DNA of 64,000 bases from Brucella tritici. GTDB taxonomy: Bacteria; Pseudomonadota; Alphaproteobacteria; Rhizobiales; Rhizobiaceae. The DNA lies in assembly GCF_008932295.1 (NCBI RefSeq), contig NZ_WBWA01000002.1, positions 310,001-374,000 of the forward strand. Reading direction: 5' to 3'. The notes below the pieces were generated by a model that was not told the DNA's origin, did not search any database, and saw only the letters and a list, made by a program, of their open reading frames with translations. Both the position numbers and the translations under genes were made by a program. Positions 55,439 to 63,364 of the stretch are shown here, one piece after another. Position 1 is the first letter of the stretch. Each line of letters opens with the position of its first letter.

Positions 55439-55605
55439 GCACAATTGGAAGCATAATAATGATTTTTTTGCTTTCTCGTCCTCCCAATATGAACCTTTAC
55501 CGTGCTGATCTCGCGTTTAATCGATTCTATTGTCGCGGTTGGTTTTTTTTGGTTGGCAGCAGCCTTTCTGATCGCATAAGCAACGGGAAGCAGGTTCTGG
55601 GAGTG

Positions 55606-55622
55606 CTTGCAACTGTTGCAAG
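55606..55622. promoter_or_regulatory. Palindrome upstream of ppdK
   Basis: CTTGCAACTGTTGCAAG is a perfect inverted repeat with 8-bp arms and one central base, 38 bp before the ppdK start. It could bind a regulator of ppdK. The rest of 55439-55656 has no gene; T-rich runs occur near 55540-55555. Confidence 0.5.
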
Positions 55623-55659
55623 CCTTTTCGTGAGCCTATCCTGCAGTAAGGAGGCCATG

Positions 55660-58323
55660 ATGGCGAAGTGGGTGTACACGTTCGGCGACGGCAAGGCAGA
55701 AGGTGCGGCAAGCGACCGCAATCTTCTCGGCGGCAAGGGAGCGAATCTGGCTGAAATGAGCAGCCTTGGCCTTCCGGTACCTCCAGGCTTTACCATCACG
55801 ACCGAAGTCTGCACCTATTATTACGATCACGACCGGTCTTATCCATCCGAGCTCAATGATCAGGTTCAGGCGGCTCTGACCCATATCGCAAAAGTGACGG
55901 GGCGCAATTTCGGCGATGCCGAAAAGCCGCTTCTGGTGTCGGTGCGTTCCGGCGCCCGTGCTTCCATGCCGGGCATGATGGATACGGTGCTCAATCTCGG
56001 CCTCAATGACGAGACGGTGCAGGCTATCGCCCGCGAGGCGGGTGACGAGCGTTTTGCCTATGACAGCTACCGTCGCTTCATCCAGATGTATTCAGATGTC
56101 GTGCTGGGCGTCGATCACGGCTTCTTTGAAGAAATTCTTGAAGACAAGAAGGCCGATCTCGGCGTTGAGGTCGATACGGCACTGACGGCCGAAGATTGGA
56201 AGGGGGTCATCGCCTCCTACAAGGCCAAGGTCGAGGAAGAACTCGGCCAGCCTTTCCCGCAAGACCCGCGCGAACAGCTCTGGGGCGCCATCGGTGCTGT
56301 CTTTTCAAGCTGGATGAATGCGCGCGCCATCACCTATCGGCGGCTGCATAATATCCCGGCGGCCTGGGGCACGGCGGTTAATGTGCAGGCCATGGTGTTT
56401 GGCAATATGGGCGAGACCTCTGCGACTGGCGTTGCGTTTACACGCAATCCTTCGACAGGCGAGAAGAAGCTTTACGGCGAGTTTCTCGTCAATGCGCAGG
56501 GTGAAGATGTCGTAGCCGGTATCCGCACGCCGCAGAACATCACCGAGGAAGCGCGCATTGCGGCCGGTTCCGACAAGCCGTCGCTTGAAAAGGTAATGCC
56601 GGAAGCTTTCGCTGAATTCCTCAAGGTCGCTGACCGGTTGGAACAGCATTATCGCGACATGCAGGACCTCGAATTCACTATCGAACGCGGCAAATTGTGG
56701 ATGCTCCAGACCCGTTCGGGCAAGCGCACCGCAAAGGCAGCGTTGAAGATGGCCGTCGAAATGGCAGGCGAAGGCCTCATTTCCGAGGAAGAAGCGGTTC
56801 TGCGCGTCGATCCGGCAGCGCTTGACCAGCTTCTGCACCCGACCATTGACCCGCGTGCGGAGCGCCAGATCATTGGTCAGGGCCTCCCGGCGTCGCCGGG
56901 CGCTGCAACGGGCGAAATCGTCTTCTCTTCGGAAGAAGCCGAACAGGCAAAGTCGGAGGGCCGTAAGGTCATTCTCGTTCGCATCGAGACCAGCCCTGAA
57001 GATATTCACGGCATGCACGCGGCAGAAGGCATTCTGACGACGCGCGGCGGCATGACCAGCCATGCAGCCGTTGTCGCACGCGGCATGGGCAAGCCATGCG
57101 TTTCCGGTGCGGGGTCGCTTCGCGTCGACTATCGCAATGGCGTCATGCTTGCAGCAGGCCAGACCTTCAAGAAGGGCGATGTCGTTACCGTTGATGGTGG
57201 CACCGGGCAGGTCCTGAAAGGCGCTGTGGCCATGCTGCAGCCCGAGCTTTCCGGCGATTTCGGCAGGCTGATGGAATGGGCTGACCGGACCCGCCGGATG
57301 AAGGTTCGCGCCAATGCAGAAACCCCGGCAGATGCCCGCACGGCGCGTTCGTTTGGTGCAGAAGGCATAGGCCTCTGCCGGACTGAACACATGTTCTTCG
57401 ACGGAAGCCGGATCGTGGCCATGCGCGAAATGATCCTTTCCGACAATGAAGAAGGCCGCCGCACGGCTCTCGCAAAGCTTTTGCCGATGCAACGTTCGGA
57501 TTTCGTCGAACTTTTCGAGATCATGAAGGGGCTCCCGGTTACGATCCGTCTGCTTGATCCGCCATTGCATGAGTTCCTGCCGCATACGGACGAGGAAGTC
57601 GCAGAGGTTGCCCGGTCGATGGGTGTCGATGCGGCAAAGCTGCGCGAACGCGCAGATGCCCTGCATGAATTCAATCCGATGCTGGGCCATCGCGGCTGCC
57701 GTCTGGCTGTATCCTATCCGGAAATCGCGGAAATGCAGGCACGGGCGATTTTTGAAGCTGCCGTTGAAGCAGGGAAGAAAACTGGAGAACACGTGGTGCC
57801 GGAAGTAATGGTGCCGCTGGTTGGTCTGAAAGCCGAACTCGATTTCGTCAAGGCGCGCATCGACGCCGTTGCCAAGGAAGTCATGGCCGAGGCGGGCGTC
57901 AAGATAGACTATATGGTTGGCACGATGATCGAACTGCCGCGTGCAGCCTTGCGCGCTGCCGAAATCGCGGAAACGGCTGAGTTCTTCTCGTTTGGCACCA
58001 ACGATTTGACGCAAACGACATTCGGCATTTCACGCGACGATGCGTCGTCGTTCCTGACCTCCTATCAGCAGCGTGGCGTGATCGAACAGGACCCGTTCGT
58101 GTCGCTTGATCTCGAAGGCGTTGGTGAACTGGTGGAAATTGCCGCTGAACGCGGACGAAAGACCCGCGAAAAACTGAAGCTCGGCATCTGCGGCGAGCAT
58201 GGTGGTGATCCGGCGTCGATCGCCTTCTGCGAAAAGACGGGTCTCGACTATGTTTCCTGTTCGCCGTTCCGTGTGCCGATTGCCCGTCTTGCCGCTGCGC
58301 AGTCGGCCATACGCAAGGTTTGA
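55660..58323 (+). CDS. ppdK: Pyruvate, phosphate dikinase
   Basis: An 887-residue enzyme that interconverts pyruvate and phosphoenolpyruvate with ATP and phosphate. Visible are the N-terminal nucleotide-binding LLGGKGANLAEMSSLGLPVPPGFTITTE, SVRSGARASMPGMMDTVLNLGLN, the catalytic phospho-histidine in RGGMTSHAAVVARGMG and the PEP-utilising barrel with EGIGLCRTEHMFF and FFSFGTNDLTQTTFG. Tandem ATGs at 55657 and 55660 follow a strong AAGGAGG; a much longer open frame back to 55435 is not used. It is the first core gene after the inserted region. Confidence 0.96.
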   Translation: MAKWVYTFGDGKAEGAASDRNLLGGKGANLAEMSSLGLPVPPGFTITTEVCTYYYDHDRSYPSELNDQVQAALTHIAKVTGRNFGDAEKPLLVSVRSGARASMPGMMDTVLNLGLNDETVQAIAREAGDERFAYDSYRRFIQMYSDVVLGVDHGFFEEILEDKKADLGVEVDTALTAEDWKGVIASYKAKVEEELGQPFPQDPREQLWGAIGAVFSSWMNARAITYRRLHNIPAAWGTAVNVQAMVFGNMGETSATGVAFTRNPSTGEKKLYGEFLVNAQGEDVVAGIRTPQNITEEARIAAGSDKPSLEKVMPEAFAEFLKVADRLEQHYRDMQDLEFTIERGKLWMLQTRSGKRTAKAALKMAVEMAGEGLISEEEAVLRVDPAALDQLLHPTIDPRAERQIIGQGLPASPGAATGEIVFSSEEAEQAKSEGRKVILVRIETSPEDIHGMHAAEGILTTRGGMTSHAAVVARGMGKPCVSGAGSLRVDYRNGVMLAAGQTFKKGDVVTVDGGTGQVLKGAVAMLQPELSGDFGRLMEWADRTRRMKVRANAETPADARTARSFGAEGIGLCRTEHMFFDGSRIVAMREMILSDNEEGRRTALAKLLPMQRSDFVELFEIMKGLPVTIRLLDPPLHEFLPHTDEEVAEVARSMGVDAAKLRERADALHEFNPMLGHRGCRLAVSYPEIAEMQARAIFEAAVEAGKKTGEHVVPEVMVPLVGLKAELDFVKARIDAVAKEVMAEAGVKIDYMVGTMIELPRAALRAAEIAETAEFFSFGTNDLTQTTFGISRDDASSFLTSYQQRGVIEQDPFVSLDLEGVGELVEIAAERGRKTREKLKLGICGEHGGDPASIAFCEKTGLDYVSCSPFRVPIARLAAAQSAIRKV

Positions 58324-58338
58324 CAGCATGCCACAATT

Positions 58339-58380
58339 TGGCTTAGCTGCCGGAATAATCTCCGGTGGTTAAGCCATTTT
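58339..58380 (+). terminator. Rho-independent terminator after ppdK
   Basis: TGGCTTA pairs with TAAGCCA, with an inner CCGGA/TCCGG stem, followed by TTTT. It begins 16 bases after the ppdK stop and ends before the deacetylase start, so the two genes are probably separate transcripts. Confidence 0.8.
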
Positions 58381-58394
58381 CAGAAGATATTGTC

Positions 58395-59225
58395 ATGCTT
58401 CGTTTTATTGTTTCGGCAGGAGCCGTCATTCTCGCCACGACTGGCATTGCCAGCGCATACGATATCTCGCCGCAGGAGCGCGCGGAGAATAAGGCTGCGC
58501 ACGACACGATCAAGATCGTTGAGCCGCAATTGCATATCGCGCGGGGTGGTGCAGCATCGCCCCAGGTGGCACTGACGCTTGATGCCTGTATGGGCAAGAC
58601 CGATCATCGCATTCTGGACATGCTGGTGCAGAACCGTATTCCAGCGACGATCTTCGTGACGGGGCGATGGATAAAGCAGAACCCGGCCGCCATGGCGGTT
58701 TTGAAGGCCAATGCCGATCTGTTCGATATCGAGAACCATGGCGCAATGCATGTTCCGGCCATTACCAACGAGCAGAAAATGTATGGCATCAAGACAGCAG
58801 GATCACTTGAGACGGTTCATCTGGAAATCGATGCCGGCGCGACGGCGATCACTGATGCCGGAGTGTCGAAGCCTGTCTGGTATCGCGATGCGACTGCCCG
58901 TTATTCGACCGATGCCATCAAGCTGGCAACAAGCATGGGCTACAAGATCGGTGGCTATTCGCTGAATGGCGATCAGGGTGCCTCGTTGCTGGCGCCGACG
59001 GTTGAGCGCCGCATCGCTGCTGCGCGTGACGGCGACGTCATCATCTCGCATATCAACCAACCAACGCGGTCGGCGGGTGAAGGGGTAGCCAAAGGCGTCC
59101 TGGCCTTGAAGGCGAAGGGGATGAAATTCGTGCGCCTCAAGGATGTCGAGACAACGATGACACTCAACCCGGTTGCTCCGCACAATCTTCATGCGGGCGT
59201 TCCAAAGCCTGTCGCGCCGAAATAA
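58395..59225 (+). CDS. Polysaccharide deacetylase-family protein, atypical motif
   Basis: A 276-residue protein with a signal peptide (MLRFIVSAGAVILATTGIASA). It follows the NodB fold: VALTLDACMGKTDHRILDMLVQNRIPATIFVTGRWI, the histidine motif ENHGAMHVP near residue 118 and GDVIISHINQP near the end. The usual TFDDG motif reads TLDAC, so the catalytic-base Asp is kept but the metal-ligand Asp is Ala. It may be a modified or inactive deacetylase acting on periplasmic glycans. The ATG at 58395 is chosen because it gives the signal peptide. Confidence 0.82.
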   Translation: MLRFIVSAGAVILATTGIASAYDISPQERAENKAAHDTIKIVEPQLHIARGGAASPQVALTLDACMGKTDHRILDMLVQNRIPATIFVTGRWIKQNPAAMAVLKANADLFDIENHGAMHVPAITNEQKMYGIKTAGSLETVHLEIDAGATAITDAGVSKPVWYRDATARYSTDAIKLATSMGYKIGGYSLNGDQGASLLAPTVERRIAAARDGDVIISHINQPTRSAGEGVAKGVLALKAKGMKFVRLKDVETTMTLNPVAPHNLHAGVPKPVAPK

Positions 59226-59231
59226 TCCCGT

Positions 59232-59678
59232 TCAGGCGCCGTTGACTTTTTCCTTCAGGGAAAGACTTTTCATGACGGCGGCGTAGTTGCGGCCAAGGCT
59301 TTCAAAAACGGCATTTTCGCCCGTGGGCGGTTCAACGGACAGCGTCGTGCCGTCGTTGCGCAATGTGACGAAGATAACCTGATCTTCCGGTTGCCCGGCA
59401 ATGGCAATTGCACCGATGCGTTGTGCTTCACTGGTGTCGAGAGCAGGCATATTGAACAGAACTTCGCCGCCAACGCGTTCTGCGGCCTTGGCGAGCGCGG
59501 AATCAAAACCTTCGATAAGGACGTCGATGGCTCCAAGCGCAAACTCCAGTTCGACGGCTTCAAGCGTCATCGCATCCTCTGCGGTTGTGCCGTCCGATGA
59601 CTGGTTGCCATTTTGAAGGGCGCGATCCATTCCGTCCTCTCCGACGATTGCAATATAAGCCCCCACATACGCAATCAT
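59232..59678 (-). CDS. Hypothetical protein
   Basis: About 148 residues from an ATG at 59678 preceded by AACAGAAGG; the frame is open to 59840 but without support. The sequence is acidic, with GFDSALAKAAERVGGEVLFNMPALD and VIFVTLRNDGTTLSVEPP. No family was recognised. It converges with the deacetylase gene, six bases away. Confidence 0.55.
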   Translation of the reverse strand: MIAYVGAYIAIVGEDGMDRALQNGNQSSDGTTAEDAMTLEAVELEFALGAIDVLIEGFDSALAKAAERVGGEVLFNMPALDTSEAQRIGAIAIAGQPEDQVIFVTLRNDGTTLSVEPPTGENAVFESLGRNYAAVMKSLSLKEKVNGA

Positions 59679-59773
59679 GCCTTCTGTTAGCGGTTGCTGC
59701 AATGCCTTTTTATTTGATTTACCTAGCTTTTTCTCACTTATTCTTAAAGCTGGTGATCTTTGCAGGCTAAGAA

Positions 59774-59814
59774 CGCATCCCGAAAAGTGCAAAACGGTTT
59801 TCGGATCAGATGCG
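59774..59814. repeat. Dyad repeat in the gap before the cytochrome genes
   Basis: CGCATC (59774-59779) pairs with GATGCG (59809-59814), enclosing CCGAAAA (59780-59786) paired with TTTTCGG (59798-59804). It resembles the other short intergenic repeats of the window in the AAAGTGCAAAACGGTTTT centre. The rest of 59679-60048 contains no gene; GGAGGG just before 60049 serves the cytochrome. Confidence 0.6.
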
Positions 59815-60048
59815 TGCTGAACAAACAATTGGAGCGCCAATCTGCCGTAATCAGATTGAATTGCGCCCCTGGAGGGTGCTGCCCCTAATGCGATTTGCCT
59901 AATCTATCAAGCACGCCAAACGTGCATTAGCTGTTGCTTTTGTAGATCGCTAAATATTCCCCCGACAGGTTTTGATCGCGGTCAATGCTCTTTCATCCCG
60001 AATCTTCGACGTTCTCCTCATCACAAGGGAATTGGTGTCGGAGGGCAC

Positions 60049-61392
60049 ATGAAACTGATCTGGAAAGCGGCGGTCGGCGGCGCGGGTGCGCTAGCCGCAG
60101 CTTGGCTCTTTGCGCTTTCAACACCCCATTGGCTGACGGCGAAACACGAAGCCGCCGTCGATGTCACCGACAAGGCTTTGATCGAAAAAGGCGAGTATGT
60201 CGCCCATGCGGGCGACTGCGCTGCGTGCCATACGGCTCCGGGAGGCAAGGCGTTTGCGGGTGGACTCGGCATGCAGACGCCGCTTGGCACGATTTATTCC
60301 ACAAACATCACGCCAGACAGCAAAACCGGTATCGGCGGCTACAGCTATGCCGACTTCGAGCGCGCCGTACGGCAGGGGGTACGTCAGGATAATGTCCATC
60401 TTTATCCGGCAATGCCCTTTGTTTCCTATACGGTCGTGAATGACGAGGACATGAAGGCGCTTTATGCGTTCTTCATGTCGAAGGTGGAGCCGGTACAACA
60501 GGATAACCAGCCCAGCACCTTGCCGTGGCCAACCAACATGCGCTGGCCACTCGCCTACTGGCAGCTTTTCTTTGGAAATTCGCGTCCGTTCGAAATTGCA
60601 GCGGACACTGATCCGGTGATCGCACGCGGCGCTTATCTGGTCGAGGGGCTCGGTCATTGCGGTGCGTGCCATACGCCACGTGGTCTCGCCTATGAAGAAA
60701 AAGCGGTGAAGAACGATCCGAAGGGCAAGTTCCTGTCCGGCTCGGTTCTGGAAGGCTGGTATGCGAAAAACCTGCGCGATCAGGATACAGGCCTTTCGAG
60801 CTGGGCCGAAGACGAGATCGTCACCTTCCTCAAGACCGGGCGCACCGATCGCACGGCGGCGTTCGGCTCAATGGCCGATGTAGTGCAGCATTCGACCCAA
60901 TACCTTGCGGAAGATGATTTGCGGGCGATTGCCCGTTATTTGAAGTCGCTGCCACCAAGCGAAGGACGCGAACGTGAATGGCAACCGAAGGAAGATGTGA
61001 CGGCGGAGGCCCTCAAGGCGGGAGATTTCAGTGCACCGGGCGCTTTGTCCTATGTCGAGCAATGTTCGGTCTGCCATCGTATGGACGGTAAGGGCGCACC
61101 GCGCATCTATCCGGCGCTTGCTGGCAATTCGATTGTCTTTGCCGATGATCCAAGCTCGCTCATTCAGGTCACTCTGACCGGGGGCAGGACGCCTGACACG
61201 CCGGCGGACAAGATGGCTTTCACTATGCCGGGCTTTGCCAACCTTCCGAACTGGCAGGTCGCCGAAATCCTGAACTTCATTCGCAACGGCTGGGGCAACC
61301 ACGGTGCTGCCATAACGGAGCAGGATATCGCGCGTATGCGGCGTGAAATCGCTCACAAGCCCGTCCATTACGTTCCGGAGAACAAGCAATGA
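60049..61392 (+). CDS. Tri-haem c-type cytochrome (AdhB-like dehydrogenase subunit)
   Basis: A 447-residue protein with an N-terminal membrane anchor (AVGGAGALAAAWLFAL) and three CXXCH haem-binding motifs: CAACH near residue 60, CGACH near residue 205 and CSVCH near residue 343. The layout with conserved PWPTNMRWPLAYWQLFFG between the first two is that of cytochrome c subunits of membrane-bound alcohol or gluconate dehydrogenases. It would pass electrons from a quinoprotein or flavoprotein to the respiratory chain; no such dehydrogenase gene lies in the window. It overlaps the next cytochrome by four bases. Confidence 0.85.
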   Translation: MKLIWKAAVGGAGALAAAWLFALSTPHWLTAKHEAAVDVTDKALIEKGEYVAHAGDCAACHTAPGGKAFAGGLGMQTPLGTIYSTNITPDSKTGIGGYSYADFERAVRQGVRQDNVHLYPAMPFVSYTVVNDEDMKALYAFFMSKVEPVQQDNQPSTLPWPTNMRWPLAYWQLFFGNSRPFEIAADTDPVIARGAYLVEGLGHCGACHTPRGLAYEEKAVKNDPKGKFLSGSVLEGWYAKNLRDQDTGLSSWAEDEIVTFLKTGRTDRTAAFGSMADVVQHSTQYLAEDDLRAIARYLKSLPPSEGREREWQPKEDVTAEALKAGDFSAPGALSYVEQCSVCHRMDGKGAPRIYPALAGNSIVFADDPSSLIQVTLTGGRTPDTPADKMAFTMPGFANLPNWQVAEILNFIRNGWGNHGAAITEQDIARMRREIAHKPVHYVPENKQ

Positions 61393-62300
61393 AAACCAGT
61401 ACGATTGTCGTTCTTGGTGCCAGTTTTGCCGTGGCAGTAACGGGCGGCGCATTTCTCTTCAATCACCTGCGGCCTTCGCTGGATGCCCCGGCTCCCAAAG
61501 CCTATGCGGTTCTGGACAAGGACAAAAATCAGGTCGGAACCTATGTCATCCCGCCGGACCGTGACATTCTCAAGCAGCCGAACGCGCCTGAAATCATGCA
61601 CGGCAAGCGGTTGCTCAACGAAACCGCGCGGCTTCTGCCCGACAATGTCGGCAACGGCCTGAATTGCAACTCCTGCCACATGGGGCAGGGCAAGATGGAT
61701 AATGTTGCTTCCTATATCAACAGCAGCAATTTCTATCCCGCCGTCATGCCCCGTGCTGGCAAGGAAGTCGATCTGGTGATGCGCATCAATGGCTGCTTTC
61801 AGCGTTCGATGAACGGCAAACCGTTGCCGCCTGACGGGGCCGACATGAAGGCGATGGTCGCCTATATGGACTGGCTTCGGCAGGATGTGAAAAAGGGCAC
61901 CAAAGTGGCGATCCGCAATGGCGGTCCCATCGATGAAAGCCTTGTTCCCGATCCAGTCAACGGTGCCAGAATCTATGCCGCACAATGCTCGACCTGTCAT
62001 GGTGCGGGTGGCGAAGGCATGAAGGACCAGGCCGGTGACTATATCTTCCCGCCGCTCTGGGGGGATGAAAGCTTCAACATCGGGGCCGGACTGGCCCGGA
62101 CTTACAAGGCGGCGCAGTTCGTCAAATATGCGATGCCGCCAGCCCAGAACTACAATCTGCCCATCGGGCAGGGCGGTGTTCTGACCGATCAGGAAGCCAT
62201 TGATGTGTCGGAATATTTCACCCACATGCCGCGTCCCGACTTCGCAGGCAAGGTGAAGGACTGGCCCAATATGAAGAAGCCGAAAGATGCGCGTTACTAG
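61389..62300 (+). CDS. Di-haem c-type cytochrome, TsdA-like
   Basis: A 303-residue protein with a membrane or signal segment (IVVLGASFAVAVTGGAFLF) and two haem sites, CNSCH near residue 94 and CSTCH near residue 202. NGLNCNSCHMGQGK and VMRINGCFQRSMNGKPLP are typical of TsdA/thiosulfate dehydrogenase-type cytochromes. The MRINGC cysteine, which in TsdA-type enzymes can ligate haem, is present. It may oxidise thiosulfate or act as an electron carrier with the upstream tri-haem protein, to which it is translationally coupled. The stop lies within the start of repeat copy 2. Confidence 0.8.
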   Translation: MKTSTIVVLGASFAVAVTGGAFLFNHLRPSLDAPAPKAYAVLDKDKNQVGTYVIPPDRDILKQPNAPEIMHGKRLLNETARLLPDNVGNGLNCNSCHMGQGKMDNVASYINSSNFYPAVMPRAGKEVDLVMRINGCFQRSMNGKPLPPDGADMKAMVAYMDWLRQDVKKGTKVAIRNGGPIDESLVPDPVNGARIYAAQCSTCHGAGGEGMKDQAGDYIFPPLWGDESFNIGAGLARTYKAAQFVKYAMPPAQNYNLPIGQGGVLTDQEAIDVSEYFTHMPRPDFAGKVKDWPNMKKPKDARY

Positions 62301-62402
62301 AGCATTTCCAGCAAAAGTGCGAAGCGGTTTTGCGTGGGACAATGGGACGAAACAAATAGTTAGAGCGGTTCCGGCAACTCAGTTTTGACCGGAGCCGCTC
62401 TA
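62298..62402. repeat. About 100-bp intergenic palindromic repeat, copy 2
   Basis: Closely similar to 4641-4743. It opens TAGAGCATTTCCAGCAAAA and closes GGAGCCGCTCTA, so the ends are inverted; an inner GAGCGGTTCCGG/CCGGAGCCGCTC can form a hairpin that may end transcription of the cytochrome genes. Confidence 0.8.
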
Positions 62403-62525
62403 AATGACATCGCCGAGAAAAGTGCCCCGCCATGTCCAAGCCAGGTGGGGCATTTGAATTTCTACGCCGAAGTTTTGCCGAGCGAAAATCTCTCTGCTAT
62501 TCATACTGTGTGAAAACAGAGAGAC

Positions 62526-62565
62526 AGAGCGGCTCCAATGATTCAGTATAAGCTGGAAATGCTCT
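62526..62565. repeat. Short inverted, internally deleted copy of the intergenic repeat
   Basis: Read on the minus strand it starts AGAGCATTTCCAGC and ends GGAGCCGCTCT, the two ends of copy 2, with the middle missing. It lies 11 bases upstream of the DUF1499 start in reverse orientation to copy 2. The 124 bases between the copies contain no gene; a TGCCCC/GGGGCA dyad is near 62430-62452. Confidence 0.65.
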
Positions 62566-62575
62566 CGGAGACTGC

Positions 62576-63364
62576 ATGAGAAAACTTCGCTACCAGCGGC
62601 GTCAGTCGCGCTCTGCAGTGTGGGCGCTTCGGCTTGGCATCTTTGCGCTCGTGCTGCTTGCGATGGCGTTTCTTTTGCATCGCTTCTGGACACTGGAGAC
62701 ACCGGATCTGGTGCTGCTTGCCGGATTGAGCACTGGTCTTGCCGCTCTGGCCCTTCTCTGCTCGGCTAAAGGTTTTCGCAATCTCTGGGTCAATGGCGAC
62801 AAGGGCGGCGCACGCTCCTTCTGGGGCGGCATATTCGCTTTTGCCGTGCTACTTTCAGTCGGACTGGTCACGGCACTGTGGTATCTCTCTCCACCCCTCT
62901 ACGACATCTCCACGGATTTCGAGACGCCACCGCAATTTCCGTCCAATATGCCGCCACGCCTGCAATGGATGAATCCGCTGACAGTGGCCGTGAGTGGCGA
63001 TGCGCTGACCCAGTTGAGCGCCTATCCCGATGTGGTCGGACGCCGCTATGAAGCCGCACCGGACCGCGTTGCGCAGGGGGTCGAGACGGTTCTGAGGACT
63101 TTCGGGTGGCAGGAGATCGCACGTAATGCGTCTTCGCCGGAACAAAACGCGACGCGATTTGCCGTGACCGCGCATAGTTTCATTCTGGGTCTGAAAAGCG
63201 ATATCGTCATCCGCCTGCTCGACGAAGGCGAAACCACCTATGTCGATGTGCGCTCGCTGTCACGCTATGGCAAGCGCGATATGGGGCAGAATGCCGGTTT
63301 CATTACCGATTTTCTGGGGGCGCTGGAAGGCGAGGTCAACAAGGCTCCAGCGGACGTGGAATAA
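62576..63364 (+). CDS. DUF1499 domain membrane protein
   Basis: A 262-residue protein with three N-terminal membrane segments (about residues 18-36, 43-60 and 84-103) and a soluble C-terminal domain with YDISTDFETPPQFP, VETVLRTFGWQEI and LDEGETTYVDVRSLSRYGKRDMGQNAGFITDFL, the pattern of DUF1499 proteins. Function is unknown. It is convergent with the MBL-fold gene and ends right beside it. Confidence 0.85.
   Translation: MRKLRYQRRQSRSAVWALRLGIFALVLLAMAFLLHRFWTLETPDLVLLAGLSTGLAALALLCSAKGFRNLWVNGDKGGARSFWGGIFAFAVLLSVGLVTALWYLSPPLYDISTDFETPPQFPSNMPPRLQWMNPLTVAVSGDALTQLSAYPDVVGRRYEAAPDRVAQGVETVLRTFGWQEIARNASSPEQNATRFAVTAHSFILGLKSDIVIRLLDEGETTYVDVRSLSRYGKRDMGQNAGFITDFLGALEGEVNKAPADVE

Noticed and set aside
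8223-55656. Direct repeats as attL/attR around the inserted region
   Set aside because: Comparing the flanks after smc, after the SorC gene and before ppdK by eye gave no convincing repeat; a proper alignment would be needed.
55435-55659. N-terminal extension of ppdK by 75 codons
   Set aside because: A strong AAGGAGG and the standard PPDK N-terminus place the start at 55657 or 55660; the extension looks like untranslated sequence.
56305-58014. A 569-codon minus-strand frame inside ppdK
   Set aside because: Antisense shadow of a complete PPDK with all catalytic motifs; no ribosome binding site or domain seen.
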